Shown here: positions 55,140 through 63,514 of the stretch, piece after piece
How positions within the stretch are numbered: the first letter of the stretch is position 1
Layout of the letters: each line of letters begins with the position of its first letter
Source of the DNA: Verrucomicrobiia bacterium
Lineage (GTDB): Bacteria; Verrucomicrobiota; Verrucomicrobiia; Verrucomicrobiales; DEV007
Assembly (NCBI GenBank): GCA_030425385.1
Contig: JAUIAH010000001.1
Location: 558,001 to 622,000, forward strand
Direction: 5' to 3'
Length of the DNA: 64,000 nt
Made by a program: the position numbers and the translations under genes
Notes under the pieces: generated by a model
What the model was told of the DNA's origin: nothing
The model's input: the letters and a program-made list of their open reading frames with translations, nothing else
Databases searched by the model: none

Positions 55140-55269
55140 GGTTCTCCCGCCCCTTCAAGGCGGACGTTCTCCTTTCAATGCAATCCCAGAGCAGTGTTCT
55201 CTCGTCCCTTCAGGGCGGGATGGGACCAAGCAAGACCCTCGGAACGTGTGCGGATCGGTGCTCTGGATT
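55140..55269. repeat. Degenerate hairpin spacer between the two repeat copies
   Basis: This segment contains further related palindromes: CCGCC/GGCGG around a CCTTCAA centre near 55150, and CCCTTCAGGG near 55205. It looks like the same repeat family in degraded or reversed form. No coding frame is supported here. Confidence 0.45.
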
Positions 55270-55378
55270 GGACACTTGGGGCTGAAAGTCCCAAAGAGCA
55301 AAGCCCAGGGCTTCAGCCCTGGGAATGACGAGCCAGAGAATAGTGCCCTGAAGGGACACGAGAGCCGCTTGGTGACTG
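55270..55378 (+). repeat. Intergenic hairpin-rich repeat, copy 2
   Basis: The better-preserved copy carries a perfect 8-bp stem, CCCAGGGC-TTCA-GCCCTGGG (55304-55323), then the GAAGGGACACGAGAGCC module also seen in copy 1. It ends 51 nt before the cytochrome peroxidase start. Confidence 0.8.
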
Positions 55379-55429
55379 TCTCATGCACAATGTATTGACA
55401 ATGGATATCCTGGGTGGTTTCATTGCGCC

Positions 55430-56923
55430 ATGAAGCGTCTTCGGAGCCTTGGATGTAGTTTGGTTGCTTTCCCAATTTGCGTGGCTGCGCAGCAAGATCA
55501 CTCGATCGCGAACGGCCTGGATTCGCCGAAGGCCCTTCCTCAGCTTCGATCGTCAGTTGGCTTGGTGGGTGACGAGAGGGGACGGATGACGGTGTCGTTG
55601 GACGATCCCTTGGAGGGCTACTGGACCTTGGAGCGCAGCGCCGATCTCGCGCATTGGGAAGCGATCAAGACGAAGCGCACGCGTGAAGGAGCGTGGGCTT
55701 ATCAGCACGCGGGCAGGGAGTTTGCGCCCTCCCTCTACTATCGCTTAGTGAATGCGAATACCGTGGAGCGGGTGTTGAAGGAATCGATTCCGAAATTGTA
55801 TGGCAACCTCCTTCCTGAACACTTCACCGTGCGTGAGCAACACGTTCTCGTTTCATCGAGTTCAGGAGGCTGGGCGGGAGATGGCGGGGTCATCGAGCGT
55901 GTGGTGACCGTGCAAGAACCCGTGCCCGAATGGCCGGAACTCTTTGATCGGAACCGCGATCAGAAGGCGACGCTCGGGCGTGTGCTGTTCTATGACAAGC
56001 GCCTGTCGGCTAACAATTCGCTTAGTTGCGCATCCTGTCATCAGCAGAAATTTGCCTTTGCTGACAATCGTCCGCTGAGTCGTGGCATCCATGGGCAGGA
56101 GACGGCGCGGAACTCCATGCCATTGGCCAACTTGATCTTCACGCCGACGGATGATCGTTTCAAGAAAGGCGCGTTCTTCTGGGATTTGCGCGAGGCGACG
56201 CTGCGCGAAACCGTGCTGCGACCGATCGAGAATCCTGTCGAGATGGGAATGCCCCTGGATAAGCTACCCAACAAACTAAGCGGTGAGCCCTACTACGCTT
56301 CCTTATTTGAAGGAGCTTTTGGCGATCCTGAGGTCACCATTGATCGCATTGGTGAAGGGTTAGAAGCATTCCTTAAAGTAATGGTGTCCTATCGCTCGAA
56401 GTTTGATCGTGCGTTCAAGATTGGGATGCGGCATTTCACAGAGGAAGAACGGCTGGGGCGCGCGCTCTTTGTGGGGAAAGCTGGCTGTGCACAATGCCAT
56501 ACCCTACCATTCTTCGATGCTTCCTTTCCCACGAATAATGGCTTGGATCTTATCAGCGACAAGGATCCTGGCTTGGCAGGACACACGGAGAAGGCGTTTG
56601 ATAACGGCTTCTTCAAGACCCCGACGCTCCGTAACATCGAGCTCACCGCTCCCTACATGCACGACGGACGATTCGAATCCCTCAAAGAGGTGGTTGATTT
56701 CTATAATGAAGGCATTCAACCCCACGATCAGTTAGATGCCATCTTACGTGCATCCGATGGCACCACCAGGAACTGGACGGACATTTCGCGATCGGAACGC
56801 CAAGCCGTGCGTTTGGATCTTTCCATGGAAGAGCGCGAAGCGTTGGTAGCCTTCATGAAGACCCTCACAGATCGCCCACTTATCAACGACGATCGGCTTT
56901 CCGATCCATTCAAGCAGCCGTGA
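55430..56923 (+). CDS. Secreted di-haem cytochrome c peroxidase (CCP/MauG family)
   Basis: The 497-aa protein has a signal peptide (ending CVAAQ), an extra 120-residue beta region with ADLAHWEAI, the exoprotein-tail-type motif here found at the front, and a di-haem domain from about 170. The haem sites are CASCH (near 199) and CAQCH (near 353). Others are GQETARNSMPLANLIF after the first haem and FDNGFFKTPTLRNIELTAPYMHDGRF, where His and Met ligands lie. It reduces peroxide in the periplasm with electrons from a small cytochrome or acts as a MauG-like oxidase. Its 3' end overlaps the transporter gene by 14 nt on the opposite strand. Confidence 0.92.
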   Translation: MKRLRSLGCSLVAFPICVAAQQDHSIANGLDSPKALPQLRSSVGLVGDERGRMTVSLDDPLEGYWTLERSADLAHWEAIKTKRTREGAWAYQHAGREFAPSLYYRLVNANTVERVLKESIPKLYGNLLPEHFTVREQHVLVSSSSGGWAGDGGVIERVVTVQEPVPEWPELFDRNRDQKATLGRVLFYDKRLSANNSLSCASCHQQKFAFADNRPLSRGIHGQETARNSMPLANLIFTPTDDRFKKGAFFWDLREATLRETVLRPIENPVEMGMPLDKLPNKLSGEPYYASLFEGAFGDPEVTIDRIGEGLEAFLKVMVSYRSKFDRAFKIGMRHFTEEERLGRALFVGKAGCAQCHTLPFFDASFPTNNGLDLISDKDPGLAGHTEKAFDNGFFKTPTLRNIELTAPYMHDGRFESLKEVVDFYNEGIQPHDQLDAILRASDGTTRNWTDISRSERQAVRLDLSMEEREALVAFMKTLTDRPLINDDRLSDPFKQP

Positions 56924-58178
56924 GCCAGCCGAGCTTGGTGAGAACCGCGAGGATGAGACGGTAGGCAAGCCCCAAGGCGACGACGAAGCCGACGCCCCCA
57001 AGTCCGAGAATCCATCGCGGGACGCGTCGATCTCCGGTGAGGTCGGGACGGGATCCGAGATAGAGCAAGGTGAGGGCGAGCACCGGCAAACCAAGGACGG
57101 TAAGCGATTGCGCGAAGATGATGAGATTGACCGTGCTGTCCGCATCGCGCAGGTGCAGGATAGCGATGATCATGCCACAAAGAAGGGCGACAGTGGTGAG
57201 GTGGAGCGGCCAGCGATCTTCCAAACGGCTTCCTTTGCCGATGGCGTCGGATAGGACAGTGCCACCGATGAGAGCGTTGACGAGAAATGAGCTGATCGCC
57301 CCGGCAAAGATGCCGAGACAGAAGATGACCTTGGCCCAGGAACCAAAGAGCGGCTCTAACTGTCGCGCTACATCACCCACGTTACCCAGGGCGACGGGTT
57401 CAGGGCGTCCATAGAAGACGCGAGTGGCGGTCATGAGAATGATGGCCGTGACAAGGCCAAGCACGCCAATGCTGAGGGCGGAATCCAGGAGACCACGACG
57501 GGCATCGGCCAAGCCCCATCCTTTCTCTTTCACCAAGTAGGCTTGATAGAAGGCGCCGCCGACGGAGAAGGTGGTTCCCATCATGCCGAGGAGCGCAAGG
57601 ATGTTAGGGTCGGCTTCTGTGGTGACGGGTTCGTAGCCACGAGGAAGCACGCTGACGACCACGAAATTGGTGAGGAAGGCCAGGACCATGAGCCCGATGA
57701 GGAGCTTCATCACTTTCTCAAGGGAATGATAGAGATGGCGCAGTGCATAGAGGCAAATGATCACAAACGCGTTGAAAGCAATCAGTAGGATGTTAGGCAT
57801 CTGGCCGCTATGAAGAGGAGAGGTGCCTGCGGAGGATTCCCACAAAGGCGCGAGGCCGGAGATGATGGCGACGTTGTTAGAGAACTGAAAGATCGCTACG
57901 AGCCCGAACAGGATGAGTCCTACGGCAATCGCCACGGGACGCCCTAACCGAGAGGTCAATTGATCACAAGGGCTATCGTCATAGATGACGCCGATGCGGG
58001 CCGCGAGAGCGACCATGCCAATCATCAGGACGGTGGCCAGGCCGATGGCAAATAAGGCCGGGTAGCCATATTGAGACCCGACCTGGGAACTGGTGAGAAT
58101 CGACCCGGGACCGAGGACGATGGCCGCCACGATGAGGGCAGGGCCCACCGAGCGGAGGAGATGACGAAGCGACTTCAT
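56910..58178 (-). CDS. Nramp-like transporter with altered metal-site motifs
   Basis: The 422-aa protein has about eleven membrane helices. The overall pattern is Nramp (MntH-like): GPALIVAAIVLGPGS, SQVGSQYGY, TFSVGGAFYQAYLVKEKG. The canonical first-helix DPGN is GPGS here, and the sixth-helix MPHN segment is SVGGAF. The residues that bind Mn2+/Fe2+ in Nramp proteins are therefore missing, so it belongs to a divergent branch whose substrate is not known. A FQFSNNVAIISGLAP stretch lies in a middle helix. It is followed by the SGNH hydrolase gene on the same strand, 4 nt away. Confidence 0.85.
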   Translation of the reverse strand: MKSLRHLLRSVGPALIVAAIVLGPGSILTSSQVGSQYGYPALFAIGLATVLMIGMVALAARIGVIYDDSPCDQLTSRLGRPVAIAVGLILFGLVAIFQFSNNVAIISGLAPLWESSAGTSPLHSGQMPNILLIAFNAFVIICLYALRHLYHSLEKVMKLLIGLMVLAFLTNFVVVSVLPRGYEPVTTEADPNILALLGMMGTTFSVGGAFYQAYLVKEKGWGLADARRGLLDSALSIGVLGLVTAIILMTATRVFYGRPEPVALGNVGDVARQLEPLFGSWAKVIFCLGIFAGAISSFLVNALIGGTVLSDAIGKGSRLEDRWPLHLTTVALLCGMIIAILHLRDADSTVNLIIFAQSLTVLGLPVLALTLLYLGSRPDLTGDRRVPRWILGLGGVGFVVALGLAYRLILAVLTKLGWLTAA

Positions 58179-58182
58179 GCCG

Positions 58183-59490
58183 CTAGCGTGAACGAACGGT
58201 GAGCCGAAGGAAACCGCGATTCATCGTTGGTTCGAGAAAAGCGTCGTATTCACGCCGGGCATCCAAGGGAGCCAATGGCGTCACCATCTCGACAGGCGCC
58301 CAAACCTGGAGATCGGGAGAGGATTGAGGCAGGACCTCGACATGTTGCGAATTGGCGACGCGCTGAGCGTAGCGGAGCGCGAGTCGGGATCCGGTCCACC
58401 GACCGATAGGGCCCCCGTCCTCGCGGAGGCGCGGGTCATAGCCCATGCCATATTCTTGAAAGAGTGTGAGGCCGTCGCCGTCTGCATCCGCCATCGGATC
58501 GCTGGGATCGATGCCGTAGGCCGCTGCCCACTCCGAGAATGCCATGTCGGCCTCGATTCCGAGAATGTCTAACATTTCTTCTGTGCTGAACAGTGGGACC
58601 TGGGTGAGCGCTGGGTAGGCCGTGTTGAAGCCGTCGGCGATGGCGTTGGCAAAGAGTAATTGGGCGGCGGTGTTCGGGTGGAATCCATCGGGTGAGAATA
58701 GGTATTTCGACTCATTGCTAAGAGCCTCTGGGTCCACGCTCTTCTCGAAACGGGCTCCAGCGATCACAAAGGCGTCTGGACCGGTGAGTTGAGAAGTGAG
58801 CGCACCGATGTCGGCGAAACCAATCCCTTTCTCAACGGCGAGCAGTTGCAGTCGACGATTGGTCTCCTCGGTAAGGGCAGTATTCCGAGCACGCCCTTCC
58901 GGATCCGGACGCTCTTCTTGCACGGTGGGAGTGACGCCAACGTCTGGCATATTCACTAAGACAATGGGGACAGTGGCGTTGCGGCCTCGCACATAGTCTA
59001 TGATTGAGCGAATGTTAGAAACCAGGGAGGCGATGAATGGTTCGGGGTCCGCCCCTTCATAGTAGGGGCGGTAATTATTCTTCAAATCGTTCCCGCCGAG
59101 AAAGATCACGACCCGATCCGCGACCGTATCCAAATAGGGATCGAATGCCAGGCGGAGGAGGAAGTATTCACTGATGATGCCTGCCTCCAGGATCTCACGC
59201 CATTCTTCCGAAGTCGAACCAGGAAAGGCCCAGTTGTACTCGTGCCCCGTCAGGCGCGAGTCTAACCAAACACTGTAGGGACCGATGTCGACGTGTTCAG
59301 GGCGATGCGTGGCGAGGAGTTCGATCCAATTGCGCTCGCCCCAGGCGGCAGGATTGGTGGGATTGAGGATGGGAAACTCCGCCTCGTATTCTTTCGTCAA
59401 GCTATCGCCAATCATCACCCATTTGTCCGCAGACCAGGCGAGTGACGTAAGACTGAAACCGAAGAACAATGATAGGATGCGGGGAAACAT
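58183..59490 (-). CDS. Secreted SGNH/GDSL hydrolase
   Basis: The 435-aa protein has a signal peptide (LFFGFSLTSLAWSA), nucleophile Ser30 in VMIGDSLT, the Gly in WAFPGST, the Asn in FLGGNDLKN, and the catalytic DxxH in DGFHPN, so all four SGNH blocks are intact. After the hydrolase (about 25-305) comes a calcium-loop-like segment DPMADADGDGLTLFQEYG and the verrucomicrobial tail (RFLRLTV end). It probably removes acyl or acetyl groups from carbohydrates outside the cell. The upstream alpha/beta hydrolase is divergent with overlapping promoter space. Confidence 0.92.
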   Translation of the reverse strand: MFPRILSLFFGFSLTSLAWSADKWVMIGDSLTKEYEAEFPILNPTNPAAWGERNWIELLATHRPEHVDIGPYSVWLDSRLTGHEYNWAFPGSTSEEWREILEAGIISEYFLLRLAFDPYLDTVADRVVIFLGGNDLKNNYRPYYEGADPEPFIASLVSNIRSIIDYVRGRNATVPIVLVNMPDVGVTPTVQEERPDPEGRARNTALTEETNRRLQLLAVEKGIGFADIGALTSQLTGPDAFVIAGARFEKSVDPEALSNESKYLFSPDGFHPNTAAQLLFANAIADGFNTAYPALTQVPLFSTEEMLDILGIEADMAFSEWAAAYGIDPSDPMADADGDGLTLFQEYGMGYDPRLREDGGPIGRWTGSRLALRYAQRVANSQHVEVLPQSSPDLQVWAPVEMVTPLAPLDARREYDAFLEPTMNRGFLRLTVRSR

Positions 59491-59588
59491 ATCACCAACC
59501 TAGCGAAGAAGGGGTTCGGCGCAAAGGTGGTCTGCCCGAGGGCGTGATCACTCTTGGATTCCGTGGGGATCCATGTCTAACTGCGGCC

Positions 59589-60509
59589 ATGGATCCAGAC
59601 GCCCGCTCCTTTCTCCAAGCCGTTGCCCTTGCCGATGCCCCGCCCTGGGAAACGCTCACCCCATCCGAAGCCCGCGCGCGTTTCGATGAGCTCACGGATC
59701 TCTTCCTTCCGGAGACGGAAGTGGCGTCAGTGGAGGCAATCCGTTCAGAACAAGGGACGTCCATGCGGGTGTATCGCCCATTGAACGGCGGACCCAAGCC
59801 GTTGGCAGGCATCGTCTATGTGCACGGCGGTGGATGGGTGTTAGGGAATGTCAACACGCACGACACGCTTTGCCGGGAACTGGCCCATCACGCGGGCGCG
59901 GTGGTCGTCTCTGTGGACTATCGATTGGCTCCTGAGCATCCGTTTCCCACACCACTCGAAGACTGTCAGGATGCGCTCGAGCATGTTTCCAAAGAAGCGC
60001 AAGCGTTAGGGGTCGATCCTCAGAGGATGGCGTTGGCAGGTGACAGCGCGGGAGGCAATCTCTGCGCAGCCCTGTCCCTGAAAGTGCGCGACGAAGGGGG
60101 CCCAGCCATTGCCGCACAGGCACTCCTTTACCCCGTAATAGACGCGCGCGGAGCCACGCCATCGTATGAAGCCTTTGCCCAGGATCACGGACTCACCCGC
60201 GAAAGCATGCGTTGGTTCTGGCAATGTTATCTCGGTGAGGCCGAAGGCGATCACCCCTTAGCGTCGCCGTTGCGGGCGGCCAATCTCGCGGGATTGCCGT
60301 CCACCTTGGTGCTGACGGCAGGATACGATGTGCTCCGGGATGAGGGCGAAGCCTTTGCCGATGCCTTGGAGGCGGCCAACACGCCTGTCACACGTCTCGC
60401 CTATCCCGATCAGATTCACGGCTTCATCCACTTTTCCGGAGTGATCAAACAGGGCCGAGTGGCACTCCAAGAGACGGCCCGCTGGCTTGCAGGAGAGCTC
60501 GCAAGATAA
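59589..60509 (+). CDS. Alpha/beta hydrolase, hormone-sensitive lipase family
   Basis: I start at the ATG for MDPDARSFLQAVALADAPP, the family's typical opening, for 306 aa; the frame extends upstream into the SGNH gene. Oxyanion motif HGGGW at 79-83, nucleophile Ser153 in GDSAGG, the Asp in LTAGYDVLRDEG, and the His in QIHGF complete the triad. It hydrolyses short-chain esters in the cytoplasm; there is no signal peptide. The Mrr-like gene starts 46 nt after its stop. Confidence 0.95.
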   Translation: MDPDARSFLQAVALADAPPWETLTPSEARARFDELTDLFLPETEVASVEAIRSEQGTSMRVYRPLNGGPKPLAGIVYVHGGGWVLGNVNTHDTLCRELAHHAGAVVVSVDYRLAPEHPFPTPLEDCQDALEHVSKEAQALGVDPQRMALAGDSAGGNLCAALSLKVRDEGGPAIAAQALLYPVIDARGATPSYEAFAQDHGLTRESMRWFWQCYLGEAEGDHPLASPLRAANLAGLPSTLVLTAGYDVLRDEGEAFADALEAANTPVTRLAYPDQIHGFIHFSGVIKQGRVALQETARWLAGELAR

Positions 60510-60555
60510 CTCTAAAAATTATGGAAATACGTATAATTCGGTGCTAGAGAGCCAC

Positions 60556-61101
60556 ATGGTGCCTGAAATCCGTGAGTGGTTCGAGTTAGAACGGTATGTG
60601 GCCGCGTGCTACTACGCTTCTGGGGCTCAGGTGTTTCTCCAAGGTGGGCGATGTCCAGATGGCGGAGTGGATCTCCTGGTTCTGAGCGGTGGCGAGTGCA
60701 CAGTGGTGCAGTGCAAGCACTGGCAAAAGGCTGTTGGCGTGAAAGAATTGCGAGAGGTGGTCGGAGCGCGTGAGGATTTCCGAGCGGCCCATGCTGCCTT
60801 TGCCTCAACCAAGGGATTCACCGATGAAGCCATGCGGTTCGCGCGGCGCAATGGGGTCGAACTCATTGATGAAAGCACCCTCTTGGCCACGGTGGCCTGC
60901 TTCGCGGATACAATCGATTTCAAGGAGGCCTTCGATTACTTTTCTCGGCAATGCCCGGAGTGTGGATCGGAATTGGTCAAGCGCTTCAATGAGGTCACGA
61001 AGACGGCTTTCTGGGGCTGCGCGGCCTTTGGTAAGACGAATTGCAAACATACGGAACCCTATGATCGGCGCGTGATGGAACCACGACGTGCTGCCAGTTG
61101 A
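60556..61101 (+). CDS. Mrr-type nuclease domain with C-terminal zinc ribbon
   Basis: The 181-aa protein has a PD-(D/E)xK core: Glu near 10, D39 in GGVDLLVL, and Q52-x-K54 in VVQCKHWQ, followed by GVKELREVVG, as in Mrr_cat. Helices follow, and residues 132-165 form a topoisomerase-type zinc ribbon (CPECGSELVKR ... FWGCAAFGKTNCKHTE) with four Cys. It could cut modified DNA or serve in DNA repair. There is no modification gene nearby. GTG at 60541 and a TTG inside the previous gene are weaker starts. Confidence 0.85.
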   Translation: MVPEIREWFELERYVAACYYASGAQVFLQGGRCPDGGVDLLVLSGGECTVVQCKHWQKAVGVKELREVVGAREDFRAAHAAFASTKGFTDEAMRFARRNGVELIDESTLLATVACFADTIDFKEAFDYFSRQCPECGSELVKRFNEVTKTAFWGCAAFGKTNCKHTEPYDRRVMEPRRAAS

Positions 61102-61173
61102 TCAATGACCACCACGCGGAAATTGCGGTTGAGGCTCTTTCGAAGCTGCGCTTTACTCTCCTTCCAACCCTCT

Positions 61174-61255
61174 GCCGGGGTGGCGAAACTGGTAGACGCG
61201 CTTGACTTAGGATCAAGTGTCTTATGACGTGCAGGTTCGAGTCCTGTCCCCGGTA
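61174..61255 (+). tRNA. tRNA-Leu (anticodon UAG)
   Basis: The acceptor GCCGGGG pairs with CCCCGGT (one G:U at the end). The anticodon arm is CTTGA-CTTAGGA-TCAAG, giving anticodon TAG. A long class II variable arm precedes the T arm (GCAGG-TTCGAGT-CCTGT). CCA is not encoded. It is the only tRNA in the window and is not flanked by an integrase or an attachment-site repeat that I can see. Confidence 0.95.
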
Positions 61256-61291
61256 CTCCCCATTTCGATAACCCAAACCACCCCACTCACG

Positions 61292-61978
61292 ATGCTCTCC
61301 TGCTGTCGGCTTGTGTTCACAAGCCTCGTCCTCTTTGGCTTTCACACTGCGTCTGCGGTCACGCTCTTTGCGCCCGATACCTTCAATGGCTCCACGTCCG
61401 CACTTGGGTGGACGGAGGGAGGCGGTTTCAACTCGACCAAACCGACGGTGATCACATCGGGTGGGCCAGACGGGAGCAATCACCTCTTGAATGTGTCCAA
61501 CGGCGGTGGCGGAGCAGGTAGCCGTCTCATCATGTGGAATGATAGTCCCAAGTGGACGGGCGACTATCTCGGGGCCGGGGCGACCATGGTTTCATTTGAT
61601 ATCGCCAATGACGGCCCCAACGACGTGGACGTGCGTCTGGCCTTCAATGGTGCAGGCGGTTGGTTTGTGACGCCGAGTGCATCAGTTACCAGTGGCAGTG
61701 GCTGGCAAGATCTTTCGTTTGCTTTAGACGGTGGGAGCCTCTCTCACGCTACCGGTGGCACCGCTGCCTTCTCGGATACCATGGGAGGCGTGTCGCGCGT
61801 GGAACTCATCCATCATCCCTCCGGGACCTTTAGCGCGGGCGGGGGCGGCGCGGTTCTTCGCGGGCAGGCGGTCGAGGCCGATGTCCGCTTCGACAATTTC
61901 GAAATCATTCCCGAGCCCTCGACGGGTGCGCTCCTCCTTCTCGGTAGCCTCCTAGTAGGAAGACGTCGGCGCGCCTGA
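61292..61978 (+). CDS. PEP-CTERM sorted exoprotein
   Basis: I start at ATG 61292, giving MLSCCRLVFTSLVLFGFHTASA, a signal peptide, for 228 aa; the longer frame begins inside the tRNA. The body is a Gly/Ser-rich beta domain (TLFAPDTFNGSTSALGW, VSFDIANDGPNDVDVRLAF, RFDNFEIIPEPS). The C-terminus PEPSTGALLLLGSLLVGRRRR is the PEP-CTERM sorting signal cut by exosortase, which must be encoded elsewhere. Its function is probably matrix or surface, unassigned. Confidence 0.95.
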   Translation: MLSCCRLVFTSLVLFGFHTASAVTLFAPDTFNGSTSALGWTEGGGFNSTKPTVITSGGPDGSNHLLNVSNGGGGAGSRLIMWNDSPKWTGDYLGAGATMVSFDIANDGPNDVDVRLAFNGAGGWFVTPSASVTSGSGWQDLSFALDGGSLSHATGGTAAFSDTMGGVSRVELIHHPSGTFSAGGGGAVLRGQAVEADVRFDNFEIIPEPSTGALLLLGSLLVGRRRRA

Positions 61979-61982
61979 TCAG

Positions 61983-61997
61983 GGCGCAGCCAGCGCC
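61983..61997 (+). terminator. Candidate terminator after the PEP-CTERM gene
   Basis: GGCGC-AGCCA-GCGCC forms a short GC stem 4 nt after the stop codon. No clear T-run follows, so the call is weak. Confidence 0.3.
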
Positions 61998-62117
61998 TTG
62001 CGGGCGTCTTTCCCGAGCGCCTCGATTGGCTAGGCAGAGAGTGCCCTCGATTGCAGAACAATAGATCAACCTCAACTACCCTAACCCGATTCGGCAATAA
62101 CGATTCTACGTCGCAGC

Positions 62118-62434
62118 TCACTTCTCTTCAGACCAACGTTCGACTGCCCATGCAACTCCAACTACTGGGACGTAGCGAACAAGACAGAATACCTCCGCGT
62201 CTCCATCTGGTGATTGGAGATGAACGTTGTAGCCAGTTGAGGTCATCGCTTTGCGAATCGACCCGAGATCAAGGAAACCGTTGCACGATTCGATCCGGGA
62301 AATCTCAGAAAGTCGGTCTCGAAATCTCTGCGCAGGGCGGCTCTAGCACTAAAATAGAGAACGCATTTATCCATAAGAATCAGAGCTACGACTCCCGCAC
62401 ATACCCAGGGTAGTATTTCAAGCACGCCAGTCAT
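62118..62434 (-). pseudogene. Frameshifted small membrane protein gene
   Basis: The minus-strand frame from 62434 gives MTGVLEILPWVCAGVVALILMDK, a membrane helix, then ends after 63 codons. A second frame takes over near 62340 and reads RDRLSEISRIESCNGFLDLG and DGDAEVFCLVRYVPVVGVAW to a stop at 62118. Joined, they make a single protein of about 105 residues. The two halves look like one protein split by a shift; I do not recognise it. Real decay and sequence error are both possible. Confidence 0.4.
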
Positions 62435-62580
62435 CGAGTGTTGTAATGATTATAATCCTAACGTCCCGAGTCTGTTGCTACTCTGGCAAGGACATTTAAC
62501 TTCATGGTTGATGTGATTATCGCAGTTTGCCACTTCTAGCACCAACTGGGAGGGTCGGCGGCCAGCATTCGATGGTTAGC

Positions 62581-62916
62581 CTATTGTGTTTCCGCTTCAA
62601 TCCCAAAGAGGTATCTGACTCCCGCATAGATTGACTCTAGCGTTGCCCCTGTGATCACTCCGATTGGCTTTTGGGACAACTCATGATTCTGAATTGCTTG
62701 GACACCCTGAAGATTGACCCAACTTTTGCAGCGCAGGAACCTAAAGTGAGGCAGCTCGACTTCATACGCGCTCTCGCGATAAGAGCTCGTGATTGGCTCG
62801 CAAACAGACAAAGCTCGTGGTGCGTCTGGGTCTTTCCGGGAGAGAACGACCATCAATCTAACTTTGCCAGATATCCCAAGATCCACCCGATAGACTTCGC
62901 CGGGTTTAATCGTCAT
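62581..62916 (-). CDS. MazF/PemK-like toxin
   Basis: The 111-aa protein has the beta-barrel pattern of the PemK/MazF superfamily: GEVYRVDLGISGKVRLMVVLS at the start, ALSVCEPITSS, the WVNLQGVQAI segment, and GVITGATLESI near the end. Such toxins are mRNA interferases. It is intact. Its ATG overlaps the stop of the antitoxin frame by 11 nt, so the two are translationally coupled. The residues needed for cleavage were not verified one by one. Confidence 0.8.
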   Translation of the reverse strand: MTIKPGEVYRVDLGISGKVRLMVVLSRKDPDAPRALSVCEPITSSYRESAYEVELPHFRFLRCKSWVNLQGVQAIQNHELSQKPIGVITGATLESIYAGVRYLFGIEAETQ

Positions 62917-63142
62917 AGACAGAATCTAATGCTGCCTGACGACTTTCAGTGGGCATCAGCAGATCATCTTGTCCGAAGGAAGCGCTACAGGAAACGGGAG
63001 AGCACCCCGAAGCCGAACTTGAGTGAGAAATAGACGGATTGCTTCTGTGGTGGTCAGGCCGAGCCCTCTCAAGCACGACTTCGGTCTCGGCTTTGAGATC
63101 GGGCTCAATCCGTGCGCGAACGTAAGTGTCTTTAGCAGGCAT
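62906..63142 (-). pseudogene. RelB/DinJ-like antitoxin with two compensating frameshifts
   Basis: From 63142 the frame reads MPAKDTYVRARIEPDLKAE, the usual antitoxin start, to VVLER. There an extra base in the C-run 63064-63066 shifts the frame. The correct continuation in the other frame is LGLTTTEAIRLFLTQVRLRG and LPFPVALPS. Near 62971-62974 a missing base returns to the first frame, ending DDLLMPTESRQAALDSVYDD. The open frame as it stands is uninterrupted (78 codons), but its middle 32 residues are scrambled (rich in Ser/His). Fusion of a RelB-type antitoxin with a MazF-type toxin partner is itself a mixed pairing. Upstream codons back to 63244 are open but look non-coding. Confidence 0.7.
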
Positions 63143-63514
63143 ATAACAATGTAGTCCATTTGTGCTACGAAGCAAGATGGCTTTTCGAAGGCTAACGTCC
63201 AGATCACCGTCCCGCAAGCTCTGACGCTCTTCGAAAGCAGCCAAGGCCCTCGGCTTTCTTCTCAGTTCTCAGCAAATGAGCCCCATTCGGCCAGATCAAG
63301 TATCATGGGAACGCTCAAACGATCTCTAGACCATCATTCGAGCACGAGTGACTAAGTGCAAAGGGAAAGGACTTAGAAGGCTTATCGAAGTCTTACTGAC
63401 ATTGTGTCTAATTGGCTAACGTAGAGGACCTCTGAGTCCCGGCTGACGGGAGGCGTTGATCGCTGAATTCTTGTTCGAGTTAAAGTGGGTGATTTCAACA
63501 AACCAGAGCAGGGT

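Noticed and set aside
62051-62413. 120-codon plus-strand frame over the small membrane pseudogene.
   Set aside because: Ser/Arg/Gln-rich without structure; the minus strand gives more protein-like sequence in two frames.
61174-62600. tRNA-Leu as an integration site for a mobile island.
   Set aside because: No integrase and no repeat of the tRNA 3' end found downstream in the window.
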